From the IMG/VR virus record IMGVR_UViG_3300021197_001603, positions 1 to 39,845 of that record: a stretch of 39,845 nucleotides of DNA; one strand, given 5' to 3'. The translations under genes were made by a program, and so were the position numbers. This document shows, in pieces, positions 1 through 7,494 of this stretch; the first letter of the stretch is position 1; each line of letters begins with the position of its first letter. The notes below the pieces were generated by a model. The model saw nothing but the letters and a program-made list of their open reading frames with translations, ran no database searches and had not been told where the DNA came from. This DNA comes from a virus.

Positions 1-739
1 GCTGTTTATAAGCGACCCCTCAGAAAGTAATAAAGAAAAATGCAAGGCTGCTGCTAATGCTGCTGCTAATGCTGCTGCTAATACTGCTGCTAATGCTGCT
101 GCTAATGCTGCTGCTAATGCTGCTGCTTGTGCTGCTAATGCTGCTGCTAATGCTGCTGCTAATAATGCTGCTTGTGCTGCTGCTTGTGCTGCTAATGCTG
201 CCCTATCAGTAAAAGAGGCAATACTTAACTACCTAAGCAAGCTTGAAGATCCAAAGCCACAAGCAATTAAATCTACTGGACCAAAGCCTCATGAATTTAG
301 TCCTCATAATCTATCAGTGTTAAGCCATAAAGCCCAAACAGCTATGAACACCCTTGAATCGCTTGATTACTTATATAACGAGGCAGAGCAATGGAAACCA
401 CCTCTAGGCAAGAAACCTGAATACCTGAACGATAAGCCAGTATTCACCCAAGCCATGGCTGATGCTGGGGAGTTGCCGCCAGTTGGGTATCTAGCAATGT
501 TTAAGATTAACGGGGTGATGGTAGAGGGTCTTGTAAAGGCGAAGACTAAAAAGTTTATTATCTTTGACGCCGACGGTGATGAAAGAGTTAGGCAGATTGG
601 CGAGTGCACCATCAAACCAACCCAAACAGAGCGCGAAAAGGCTATTGAAAAGTGTATGAGTGTCGGAGGCTTGCGCGCTAGAGATGGTGCTAAAGAAGTT
701 TATGGAAGCCTTTATGATGCTGGACTACTAAAATGCTAA
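1..739 (+). CDS. 3' part of Ala/Asn-repeat phage protein (joins the gene at 39667)
   Basis: The frame is open from the left window edge (first full codon at base 2) to the TAA at 737-739, giving 245 visible residues. An internal GTG at 317 has no Shine-Dalgarno site, so I do not take it as the start. After about 15 residues comes a stretch of alternating AAAN, AAAC and related units (residues about 16-67). A conventional C-terminal domain follows, with the motif LPPVGYLAMFKINGVMVEG and a tail ending YGSLYDAGLLKC; tails of this kind are common in uncharacterised phage proteins. The frame matches the truncated gene at the right edge exactly: bases 39844-39845 plus base 1 give AAG. The joined protein would be 305 residues. 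Function is unknown. The Ala-rich part resembles the low-complexity segments of phage proteins sometimes labelled putative immunity proteins, but this is only a resemblance. Confidence 0.8.
   Translation, partial: LFISDPSESNKEKCKAAANAAANAAANTAANAAANAAANAAACAANAAANAAANNAACAAACAANAALSVKEAILNYLSKLEDPKPQAIKSTGPKPHEFSPHNLSVLSHKAQTAMNTLESLDYLYNEAEQWKPPLGKKPEYLNDKPVFTQAMADAGELPPVGYLAMFKINGVMVEGLVKAKTKKFIIFDADGDERVRQIGECTIKPTQTEREKAIEKCMSVGGLRARDGAKEVYGSLYDAGLLKC
47..202 (+). repeat. Imperfect 12-bp GCTGCTGCTAAT tandem repeat inside a coding region
   Basis: About 13 units of a GCT-GCT-GCT-AAT codon block, some shortened by one codon and some with TGT in place of AAT, run in frame and encode Ala-Ala-Ala-Asn/Cys. 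Unit lengths change only in multiples of three, so the reading frame is kept. Such arrays can expand or contract by slippage, so the copy number may differ between relatives or be misassembled. Confidence 0.9.
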
Positions 740-796
740 CTAGAATCGTAGACTATTTGATTTACTTTTTACTGAATGAACAGTGAAGGTTCTGAA

Positions 797-982
797 ATGA
801 CTAACGCAAGAAAAGGAAGGGGCCTAGGTAACAACTATGGCCCATCATGGCACAGTTCCCCACTATGGGATAACCTGCCAAGCAAACCGGTAAACGGGTG
901 TAAACACCTAAATACTAAGTTCACCGCTAACGGCCAAGAGTGCAAGAATTGCGGTGAGATGCTGCCAAAGGTTGGGGGTTAA
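797..982 (+). CDS. Small zinc-knuckle-like protein
   Basis: 61 residues starting MTNARKGRG. The ATG at 797 is chosen over the in-frame ATG at 776 because GAAGG at 786-789 lies just before it, at normal distance. The C-terminal half has one Cys and a His (GCKHLNTKF), then about 12 residues on a CKNC pair. This arrangement could hold one zinc ion. No catalytic motif is visible. The stop is directly followed by the next gene, so it probably belongs to the small-gene operon that leads into the terminase genes. Function unknown. Confidence 0.7.
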   Translation: MTNARKGRGLGNNYGPSWHSSPLWDNLPSKPVNGCKHLNTKFTANGQECKNCGEMLPKVGG

Positions 983-983
983 A

Positions 984-1220
984 ATGACGGATACGCCGCT
1001 ACTGATAATCGCAAGAGATGAAAAAGACGCTGATAAATACGCGCGCTCCAATGACGTAGAGAATTTTATCCATGTAAAAAACGTTGAGTCATTAAGAGGT
1101 ATAGAAAGAGGGCTGGAATACGTGTGGGCTCCAGGATTTATGCACTTGACAAGCATCAGGGAATGGCGCGCTATAAGAGAAGTGTTAAATATTAGAGGGC
1201 ACAGCCACCAATCAAGATAA
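984..1220 (+). CDS. Hypothetical phage protein
   Basis: 78 residues starting MTDTPLLIIARDEKDADKYA. The ATG at 984 is one base after the upstream stop and has a G-rich Shine-Dalgarno stretch at 971-978, so it is preferred over an in-frame ATG at 954 inside the upstream gene. The N-terminal part reads like a short beta-alpha-beta unit (LLIIARDEKDADKYARSN, then FIHVKNVESLRGI). The middle contains YVWAPGFMH. I recognise no family. Confidence 0.65.
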   Translation: MTDTPLLIIARDEKDADKYARSNDVENFIHVKNVESLRGIERGLEYVWAPGFMHLTSIREWRAIREVLNIRGHSHQSR

Positions 1221-1230
1221 GGAGTAGGTA

Positions 1231-1383
1231 ATGGGTAGAAGATCAAGCGCAATAGATAGAGCCAAGTTGATTAACGATATCAAAGAGCTTAGATCTGAAG
1301 GTGCCAGGCTTTCAAAGATTGCAAAGGTTCTAGGCAAGGATTACTTGTTAATCAAGCGCCTTGTAAGCCTGATAGAAGACTAA
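1231..1383 (+). CDS. 50-residue helix-turn-helix-like protein
   Basis: A short ORF, MGRRSSAIDRAKLIND and onward, ending SLIED at the TAA 1381-1383. GGAG at 1221-1224 precedes the ATG. The segment IKELRSEGARLSKIAKVLGK followed by DYLLIKRLV has the spacing of a helix-turn-helix (helix, short turn with G, second helix), as in small resolvase-type or phage regulators. It would be a DNA-binding protein if folded so. It sits between two small genes of the same operon. The motif is read by eye and not scored. Confidence 0.6.
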   Translation: MGRRSSAIDRAKLINDIKELRSEGARLSKIAKVLGKDYLLIKRLVSLIED

Positions 1384-1388
1384 AGCCT

Positions 1389-1580
1389 ATGACAACCATT
1401 AAAACCATAGTAAACAGCACAGGAGAGCTAACCATTAAGCTAGTAACGCTTATGATAGTAGCATCGATATACACAGCCTGTGCTTTACTAGTAATATATA
1501 GCGGTATAGTTATTTGCATGAAGAGTGCAACAGACTGGATTAAAAGCAAATGGAGAATTCGCGGTGAAGAATCTGAATAA
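1389..1580 (+). CDS. Small membrane protein
   Basis: 63 residues. A hydrophobic span of about 30 residues (roughly 17-45: IKLVTLMIVASIYTAC and following) is long enough for one membrane helix or a tight pair. A basic, polar C-terminus (WIKSKWRIRGEESE) follows and would lie in the cytoplasm by the positive-inside rule. The start is five bases after the upstream stop, and the end overlaps the next gene by 17 bases. Phages often carry such peptides among early genes. No family is recognised. Confidence 0.6.
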   Translation: MTTIKTIVNSTGELTIKLVTLMIVASIYTACALLVIYSGIVICMKSATDWIKSKWRIRGEESE

Positions 1581-1953
1581 GTGCGGGTGTGGTGGGAATG
1601 GTTTTTTTGAAGAGGTTTACACTGGAAAATTCGTTGTAGAATGCCATAACTGTACGATGTCGACCTCGGTAGCGGTGCATTCTAAGAAAATGGCGGCGAA
1701 TCAGTGGAATCGCGCAAACCCTAAACCTAAAACTGAGTGGGCTAGTGTTACTGAGAACACACAACTAAAAGGAGATAAGCTGTACCACGTGCTTAAGGAT
1801 TGCGGTGATATTGTTGTGTGCAGATTTAACAACTACAAGTCATTAGGGGGGCGGACTAACTACTGGCAAGATCTAAATCACCACGACCTTAGCATGATTG
1901 GGACTAAGTACATTGAGATTATAACGCCAGAGGCAGCAAAGGTTGAGGGTTAA
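1564..1953 (+). CDS. Lar-like zinc-ribbon protein
   Basis: 129 residues from a GTG at 1564, which has GGAG at 1551-1554 in front. An upstream GTG at 1525 lacks a good site. The N-terminal half matches the Lar restriction-alleviation family layout: CGCGG near the start, then ECHNC about 25 residues later, then MAANQWNRA, the usual A..W...R ending of that domain. The second half (residues about 60-129; WASVTENTQLKGDKLYHVL and following) is a separate beta-rich domain. Lar of the Rac prophage modulates type I restriction. Most phage members of this zinc-ribbon family are untested, so an anti-restriction role is inference only. Confidence 0.6.
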   Translation: MKNLNKCGCGGNGFFEEVYTGKFVVECHNCTMSTSVAVHSKKMAANQWNRANPKPKTEWASVTENTQLKGDKLYHVLKDCGDIVVCRFNNYKSLGGRTNYWQDLNHHDLSMIGTKYIEIITPEAAKVEG

Positions 1954-1955
1954 GC

Positions 1956-2168
1956 ATGACCATACAGGCTCAATATTATTTAAACTGCAATGTGTGCGGA
2001 ATTACGTACCCCTCAAAACCCGATAGCCCTCAAGATGTAGAGGACGAAGCTTTAGATGATGGGTGGGAAATACTTGATGATAAAGGCACTTGCGGGCATG
2101 GTGATATACTATCTACCCATATATGCAAACAATGCGCTGACAAAGCAAGAGCTTGCAGCCATATTTAA
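1956..2168 (+). CDS. Small CxxC zinc-ribbon protein
   Basis: 70 residues beginning MTIQAQYYLNCNVCG. A first CNVC pair (residues 11-14), a TCGHGD segment and a second CKQC pair near the C-terminus give the layout of a treble-clef or zinc-ribbon fold. The region between is acidic. The ATG is two bases after the upstream stop, with GAGGG at 1946-1950, so translation is probably coupled. Function unknown. Confidence 0.65.
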   Translation: MTIQAQYYLNCNVCGITYPSKPDSPQDVEDEALDDGWEILDDKGTCGHGDILSTHICKQCADKARACSHI

Positions 2169-2199
2169 ACCGAGTTAATAACAACTAGTAGAGGTAGCA

Positions 2200-2781
2200 A
2201 TGGCTAAAGTAGACGCCGTTAAATCACTTACTGAAGAGCAAAAAGCAATGCTTGACAGTATGACGCCATTAAGAAGAAAGATGGCACTAAACACGCTTAA
2301 GGGTATGAAGCCAGGACCAGCGCACAAGAAAGCAGGAGGCACCTGTAACAACGAAAAACAGAGGCACTTGCTAGGCAATCAAATCCTTTCTAATCCTATA
2401 GTGGCCGACTTTTTAGCTTCAGTTAATCAAGATATAGCCTCTGAGACGAAGATAGACGCCACGTACATGCTTAATCGCATGTATGAGGTGGATAACATGG
2501 ATCCTCTCGATATACTCAATGACGACGGTTCTATTAAGCCTTTGAGGGAGTGGCCTAAGATATGGCGGCTGGAGTTAAGTGTGTTCGAGATAGCGGAGAT
2601 CTTAGAGAGTAAAGGGGATTCTAAGCAGGTGGTCGGATTGCTTAAAAAAATTAAATGGACTGATAAGACTAAGAACCGTGAAATGATGGGCAAGCACAAA
2701 GCTGTCAACGCATTCAAAGAGGTTGTTGAGCATAATCACAAAGGCGTTGTGTTTAACATGAACTTTGGCGGTGATAAGTGA
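2200..2781 (+). CDS. terS: Terminase small subunit
   Basis: 193 residues. The N-terminus, LTEEQKAMLDSMTPLRRKMA, followed by a region ending LLGNQILSNPIVADFLAS, has the pattern of the terminase small subunit family: an N-terminal DNA-binding helical part that closes with a conserved LxNPxV segment. The central part (YMLNRMYEVDNMDPLDILND, then PLREWPKIWRLELSVFEI) is also typical of phage small terminases. The protein recognises the packaging site and recruits the large subunit found one gene downstream. The ATG has GAGG at 2190-2193. A 53-bp spacer and a 70-residue gene separate it from the large subunit. Confidence 0.85.
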   Translation: MAKVDAVKSLTEEQKAMLDSMTPLRRKMALNTLKGMKPGPAHKKAGGTCNNEKQRHLLGNQILSNPIVADFLASVNQDIASETKIDATYMLNRMYEVDNMDPLDILNDDGSIKPLREWPKIWRLELSVFEIAEILESKGDSKQVVGLLKKIKWTDKTKNREMMGKHKAVNAFKEVVEHNHKGVVFNMNFGGDK

Positions 2782-2824
2782 ATACAAACCCATTTATTTA
2801 GCATAAAGTAAAGAAAATCCCCGC

Positions 2825-2833
2825 TGTTATACT
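2825..2833 (+). promoter_or_regulatory. Candidate extended -10 promoter before the terminase/portal genes
   Basis: TGTTATACT fits the extended -10 form (TG, one base, TATACT), 18 bases before the ATG at 2852 in the only gap of any size between terS and terL. No good -35 box is found at 17 bases. Confidence 0.35.
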
Positions 2834-2851
2834 TAAAAAAGTGAATAAACT

Positions 2852-3064
2852 ATGAGTAAAGATATAGATTTATACTTAGACCTGCCGACAGACTGTTTAA
2901 TAGACCCTAAATGTCTTTATGCCACCTCATCTCCAGGCATGCTAGCTCAGGGGCATGATAGGTATAGAATTACAGTCAGGTTAGATAGTAAATATTTTGA
3001 AAGCCCTATTAAGGGTGACGCTATAGTTCAGGGCCTTAAGAAGCTTAATATCGGGAAATCATAA
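2852..3064 (+). CDS. Hypothetical protein between the terminase subunits
   Basis: 70 residues, MSKDIDLYLDLPTDCLIDPK and onward. It overlaps the large terminase start by one base (TAATG), so the two are translationally coupled. It has one DPKCLYATSSPGM loop and otherwise beta-like segments (RYRITVRLDSKYF). No known family is recognised. Its position suggests a role linked to packaging, but nothing in the sequence proves it. Confidence 0.6.
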   Translation: MSKDIDLYLDLPTDCLIDPKCLYATSSPGMLAQGHDRYRITVRLDSKYFESPIKGDAIVQGLKKLNIGKS

Positions 3065-4725
3065 TGTCAGAAATAACCTATATAGCCTCGCCAACTGGCG
3101 CTAAATTCCACGCCTCTAATAAGATTGTTAGGGGTTTTCTTGGTCCTGTTGGTAATGGTAAGTCTGTTACTTGCATTAACGAGATGCACAGGCTCGCAGT
3201 AATGCAGGTTCCAAACTGTGACGGGATAAGAAAAACTAAATGGGCTATCGTTCGTAACACCTACGATATGCTAGAAACCACAACCTTAGCCACGTTTAAG
3301 CAGTGGATCCCCGATGAGATATGCGGGGTGACACTTAAACCTATGCGCGGAGATATGCGCTACCCCCTGCAAGATGGGACACAGGTAGAGGCTAAGTTTA
3401 TATTCTTGGCGCTTGATAGACCCGATGACGTTAAAAAGCTTTTGTCGTTAGAGGTTACCGGCGTGTTTATGAATGAGTCTAGAGAGTTGCCTTACGCAGT
3501 AGTAAAAGGATCCCGTGAACGTATCGGGCGCTACCCCTCTGTTATTGATGGATACGCTGATGTTTACGACGATAACGGAGCTCTTATCTATGAGGGTCCA
3601 AAGGAGCTAACCCCCGACGGCTCAGTCGTAATGAACCCAGACAACACGCCAAAATACAAACCATGCACCCGCAAAGCCCTGTTAATGGACACTAACCCGC
3701 CAGAAGATGATCACTGGTGGTATCAATTGGCTGAGGATGGATGTTTAAAAACCAATACTTCACCGGCTGCTAAAAAGGCAGTATCTGAGATATTCGACTT
3801 TTTCAGGGGGCCCGCTCCATTCTTAAGAGATGGGCAGGAATACATAGACAACCCACTAGCCGAGAATATTAAATTCCTTCCTGGTGGCTACAAGTACTAT
3901 CGAGATATGTTAGCCGGTAACACTGACGATCATATCAACGTAATGGTTATGGGTAACTACGGAACTATCAAGGAGGGTAAGCCCGTTTATCCGCAATACA
4001 ACGACCGCTTACACTGCCCAGAAAAGGCAATAGGCATCATTGAAGACCTGCCAATAGGCTTGGGCTGGGATGGTGGCTTAACTCCAACATGTGTTATTGG
4101 ACAGCAGACTAAGCGCGGCCAGCTAAGAGTGATCGCTGAATTAGTTAGTGAGGATATGGGGGTTAGACAGTTCGCAAGAGACGTTGTTAAGCCATTCCTT
4201 CAGCGTAATTTCTATGGCATCAAGATAGCCTTTAGTTACATTGATCCAGCAGGCAGAGGGCGAGGGGAAGCAGAAGCCAAGAGCGCCATGGGGATCCTAA
4301 ACGATGACTATGTTGAATATGATATCAATGGTGACATTGTAGGCAATGAAGACGGTGATCTGGTCAACCCGCTAAACATGGGGTTTGAGACTGAGCCAGC
4401 GCCAACCAACGACCCCACTAAACGTATTGACGCTGTTAATTCCTATATCATTAAGATGGTCGACGGTGAGCCAGGTTACCAAGTTAGCAAAAAATGCCCC
4501 ATGATAAGAAAGGGCAAGATAGGCGGCTACCAATACAAAAGAATACAGGTGTCGGGCGATGAGCGTTACAGAGATAAGCCAGACAAAAACAAGTATTCAC
4601 ACCCCGCCGATGCTGAGCAATACATGGCATTGGGCTTTGCTGGTGGTTACGTGTTAGACTCAAACGATGATTTTGATGATGATTTTGATGATTACGGTGA
4701 TGACGTCGGCGTAATGGGTTATTAA
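3064..4725 (+). CDS. terL: Terminase large subunit
   Basis: 553 residues. The ATPase domain carries a Walker A motif GPVGNGKS at residues 27-34, an Arg-Asn-Thr segment (AIVRNTY, 61-67), and a Walker B-like strand VTGVFMNES (131-139) ending in Asn-Glu. The C-terminal nuclease half has the expected acidic positions (GLGWDGGLTP, then SYIDPAGRGRGEAEA, then YSHPADAEQYMALG) of the RNase H-like terminase nuclease. It cuts concatemeric DNA and powers packaging through the portal encoded next. P22 gp2, with a headful mechanism, has 499 residues. The C-terminus is a run of Asp (DDDFDDDFDDYGDD). Confidence 0.93.
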   Translation: MSEITYIASPTGAKFHASNKIVRGFLGPVGNGKSVTCINEMHRLAVMQVPNCDGIRKTKWAIVRNTYDMLETTTLATFKQWIPDEICGVTLKPMRGDMRYPLQDGTQVEAKFIFLALDRPDDVKKLLSLEVTGVFMNESRELPYAVVKGSRERIGRYPSVIDGYADVYDDNGALIYEGPKELTPDGSVVMNPDNTPKYKPCTRKALLMDTNPPEDDHWWYQLAEDGCLKTNTSPAAKKAVSEIFDFFRGPAPFLRDGQEYIDNPLAENIKFLPGGYKYYRDMLAGNTDDHINVMVMGNYGTIKEGKPVYPQYNDRLHCPEKAIGIIEDLPIGLGWDGGLTPTCVIGQQTKRGQLRVIAELVSEDMGVRQFARDVVKPFLQRNFYGIKIAFSYIDPAGRGRGEAEAKSAMGILNDDYVEYDINGDIVGNEDGDLVNPLNMGFETEPAPTNDPTKRIDAVNSYIIKMVDGEPGYQVSKKCPMIRKGKIGGYQYKRIQVSGDERYRDKPDKNKYSHPADAEQYMALGFAGGYVLDSNDDFDDDFDDYGDDVGVMGY

Positions 4726-4761
4726 TTATCATACCCACACAACCTAACAAAAGGTAATGAG

Positions 4762-6960
4762 ATGGCTGAAGCGATTATACAGATAAACGAGAGTGACGAA
4801 GACAACCAAACTGATCTAACTGGCGCTAGTTTGCTGGCTAGTTATTTTGCTGTATCTAACGGTGTTGCTATCCCCCTGCCTAACATAGCTGACCTGTTTA
4901 GCGATCAGGTATTAGCTGAGGTTGGAACTAACGTTATTAACGGCTATCAGGCAGATCTTGATTCTATGCACGGATGGTCTGAATTAGTAAAATTAGGCAT
5001 GGAGCTAGTCAAACAAGAGACTCATGCCAAGTCCACACCTTGGGAAGGGGCTAGCAACTTTAAATCACCTACACTTATGCAAGCGGCTCTTAAGTGGTCA
5101 GATAGAGCGTCAACTGAACTACTAAGGCAAAAGGATATTGTTAAAACCTCAGTAATAGGAAAGGACCAAGACGGCGAAAAGCTCAAACAATCCGATCGTG
5201 TTGCCGAATACTCTAACTATCAGCTCAATATTGAGATGGAAGAATGGCGAGAGGAGCACGAAAAGCTTTTATACAAGATCCCCTATGATGGAGTCGTATT
5301 TAAAAAGACCTTCTTTGATTTTAGAGAGGGCCGACCCATATCTAATGTGATCACCTATCCCAACTTTGTTGTAAACAACAACACTGAAAGCGTGGCTAGG
5401 TTGCGTAGATTTAGCGAAACAATCGTTTTATCAAAGAATGAGGTGTTAGAGCGTCAACGCCAAGGCATATGGCTAGATGTAAACCTTTCATTTGGTGCCG
5501 ACCCAGGCAATGAGGATGATGAAGATCAGGCAGAAGCTGATCAAATGACAACCTTTATCGAACAGCAGGGTTTTTTTGATTTGGATAATGACGGCTATGA
5601 GGAGCCGTATACCTTTGTTGTGGAGCTAAATTCTAGAACAGTGGTAAGAATAATTCCAAGGTTTGAGCCCTCAGACGTCTTGATAAAAGATGAGGCCAAT
5701 CTAAGAGCGGCTAAGCTTTCAGATTTAATTAGCGATAATGGTTCTTTGTCTGAAGCTGGTGGACAGAGAGAGATAGTAAGGATAAAGCCCGTAGAAAATA
5801 TAACTAAGTATGGTTTCCTTAGAGATCCAGACGGCGGATTTTTGGACGTTGGCTACTCTCATTTACTAGGCGCCATGACTTCAGGCATTAACGCTACTAC
5901 AAATCAACTTGTTGACGCTGGAACACTGGCTAATAGGCAAGGCGGTTGGTTAGCTAAAGGATTTAGGCGCAAGATGGGCAACTCATCATTTAAGCCTGGG
6001 GAGTGGAAGCAAACAGGTATTAACGCGCAAGACCTAAGAAACGGCGTAGTGCCTTTACCTGTTAAGGAGCCTAGTGGTACTTTATTTTCACTAATGCAAT
6101 TCATGATAGCAAGCTCACAAGAGCTGTCAGCATCTGCGGACCTAACCAAGGCATTAGGCGCTAACGCACCAGCTACAACAACACTCGCATTAGTTCAGGA
6201 GCAACAGCAATCAGCAGGCGCAATAATCTTGAGAATATACCGCGCTATGAGCTCGGAATTTAAAAAGCTATTTATCATTAACTCCAAGTTCCTTGATCCT
6301 GAAGAGTACCAGGAAGTGTTAGACGACCCTAACGCCAACTTTGAACAAGACTTTAATGTTAAAAAAATGGATATAGTTCCTATTGCTAACCCTGAAATTT
6401 CAAGTAAGATACAACGTATTCAACAAGCTGAAGCTGAATTAAGTAGAGTAGAGCTTGTTCAAGCTGTCGGCGGTAATATTCGTTCAATAGTAAAAAGGTT
6501 TTATGAGGCGATTGGTTCACAGAATGTTGAGGAGATATTCCCAGATCTAGGGCCACAGGATCAGCTACAGAAATTGCTATCAGAAAATCCAGATTTGGCT
6601 AAGTTAATTAGCGGAGAGGCTGAGAGATTAGATTTAATAGCAGCAGCTCAAACCGATGCAATAGCACAAGAGGAGGAAAGGAAAGACTTAGAGGCAGCAA
6701 TAAACGCCGATAAGGTAGCAAGTGAGATCAGCAAGAACGAAAGCGCTACTATTCTGAACCTTGAGAAGGCAGAAACGGAGCAAACCAAAAACGAGTTATC
6801 GGTGTATACATCTGAGTTAGATTTAGACGCCAAACAACTGCAAAACCAGCAAACTTTGCAGCAACTACAACAGCCACAGGAGCTGAATAACGATGGTACT
6901 AACCAAGCAGGATCTACAGAGCTGGCACAGCAACCCAGTGACCCAAGTAATGCTAAGTAA
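4762..6960 (+). CDS. Portal protein
   Basis: 732 residues, close to the 725 of the P22 portal. Family hallmarks include ETHAKSTPWEGASNFKSPTL, a nucleic-acid-facing N-terminal region, RVAEYSNYQLNIEMEEWREE, and PYDGVVFKKTFFDF. The region after about residue 600 is a long Glu/Lys/Gln-rich coiled coil with a Gln-rich tail, as in barrel-bearing podovirus portals. The dodecamer forms the DNA channel and binds terminase outside and gp4-like adaptors after packaging. The ATG has AAGG about ten bases upstream. The 3' end overlaps the next gene by 68 bases in another frame. Confidence 0.92.
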   Translation: MAEAIIQINESDEDNQTDLTGASLLASYFAVSNGVAIPLPNIADLFSDQVLAEVGTNVINGYQADLDSMHGWSELVKLGMELVKQETHAKSTPWEGASNFKSPTLMQAALKWSDRASTELLRQKDIVKTSVIGKDQDGEKLKQSDRVAEYSNYQLNIEMEEWREEHEKLLYKIPYDGVVFKKTFFDFREGRPISNVITYPNFVVNNNTESVARLRRFSETIVLSKNEVLERQRQGIWLDVNLSFGADPGNEDDEDQAEADQMTTFIEQQGFFDLDNDGYEEPYTFVVELNSRTVVRIIPRFEPSDVLIKDEANLRAAKLSDLISDNGSLSEAGGQREIVRIKPVENITKYGFLRDPDGGFLDVGYSHLLGAMTSGINATTNQLVDAGTLANRQGGWLAKGFRRKMGNSSFKPGEWKQTGINAQDLRNGVVPLPVKEPSGTLFSLMQFMIASSQELSASADLTKALGANAPATTTLALVQEQQQSAGAIILRIYRAMSSEFKKLFIINSKFLDPEEYQEVLDDPNANFEQDFNVKKMDIVPIANPEISSKIQRIQQAEAELSRVELVQAVGGNIRSIVKRFYEAIGSQNVEEIFPDLGPQDQLQKLLSENPDLAKLISGEAERLDLIAAAQTDAIAQEEERKDLEAAINADKVASEISKNESATILNLEKAETEQTKNELSVYTSELDLDAKQLQNQQTLQQLQQPQELNNDGTNQAGSTELAQQPSDPSNAK

Positions 6961-7114
6961 AATGCGAGAGCAATGCGATGACGTAAAATCTGAGTCATGC
7001 CTTAGAGATACTAGTGATCAGACCGCCATGCAAGTAGCGCGAAATGAAGGCGTGATCGAAGGCGTTGAAATGTTTGATGATGCTTACGAAGAATTGCTAA
7101 GGGGTGCTGAATAA
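6893..7114 (+). CDS. Small conserved phage protein overlapping the portal end
   Basis: 73 residues. The start at 6893 is chosen because AGGAG lies at 6878-6882 and because the N-terminus LQSWHSNPVTQVMLSKMRE matches a widespread small phage family whose members begin with an acidic-W-x-x-x-PVT segment followed by a helix and end in a second helix (ARNEGVIEGVEMFDDAYEELL). A later ATG at 6962, just past the portal stop, would remove that conserved start. The family sits after the portal in many phages and has no assigned function. The stop overlaps the next start by one base (TAATG). Confidence 0.7.
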   Translation: MVLTKQDLQSWHSNPVTQVMLSKMREQCDDVKSESCLRDTSDQTAMQVARNEGVIEGVEMFDDAYEELLRGAE

Positions 7115-7494
7115 TGGCTAATCCATCAAACCCAGTAAGACCACTAGGCCACCATGTGCTAATTGAAGTTATTAAGGTTCAGTTTAAGTCACAAGGCGGC
7201 ATTATCTTAGGTACTGAACAGCAAGAGGAGCGAGAGCGTAAAGGCCGTGACATTGGCATTATTAAAGCGTTTGGCCCCACTGCTTATAAAGGTTTCTCGG
7301 GTTGCGAATCCCCTGAAGATTGGGGTGTTAAGCTAGGTGATATTGTTGAGCTAAGCGGACGTTATGACGGTAAGTTCAGTTCAGCAAAAGATTACAACAA
7401 AGAGCATGAAAATCTTAGATACGTTAATGATAGTGATATCATAGGTGTGTTTAGCGATGAGTTAGCCAATCAACTAATTAGTGAGGACAAGTAA
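7114..7494 (+). CDS. GroES-like co-chaperonin
   Basis: 126 residues. The N-terminal VRPLGHHVLIEVIKV, the loop SQGGIILGTEQQEERERKG (corresponding to the mobile loop, with the hydrophobic IIL that contacts GroEL) and RDIGIIKAFGPTAYKG are diagnostic of the Cpn10 fold. The Cpn10 dome strand (KLGDIVELSGRYDGKF) follows. T4 gp31 is the classic phage case, replacing GroES to fold the capsid protein. The gene lies between portal and scaffold and uses TAATG coupling on both sides, so a role in folding the coat or portal is a fair inference. It is larger than the host GroES (about 97 residues) because of an insert around residues 65-85. Confidence 0.85.
   Translation: MANPSNPVRPLGHHVLIEVIKVQFKSQGGIILGTEQQEERERKGRDIGIIKAFGPTAYKGFSGCESPEDWGVKLGDIVELSGRYDGKFSSAKDYNKEHENLRYVNDSDIIGVFSDELANQLISEDK

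Noticed and set aside
47-202. The GCT repeat as a CRISPR array or origin iteron.
   Set aside because: Units are contiguous, in frame and coding; there are no spacers.
317-739. Start of the first gene at the GTG 317.
   Set aside because: The frame is open to the window edge, no ribosome site precedes 317, and the frame joins the right-edge gene.
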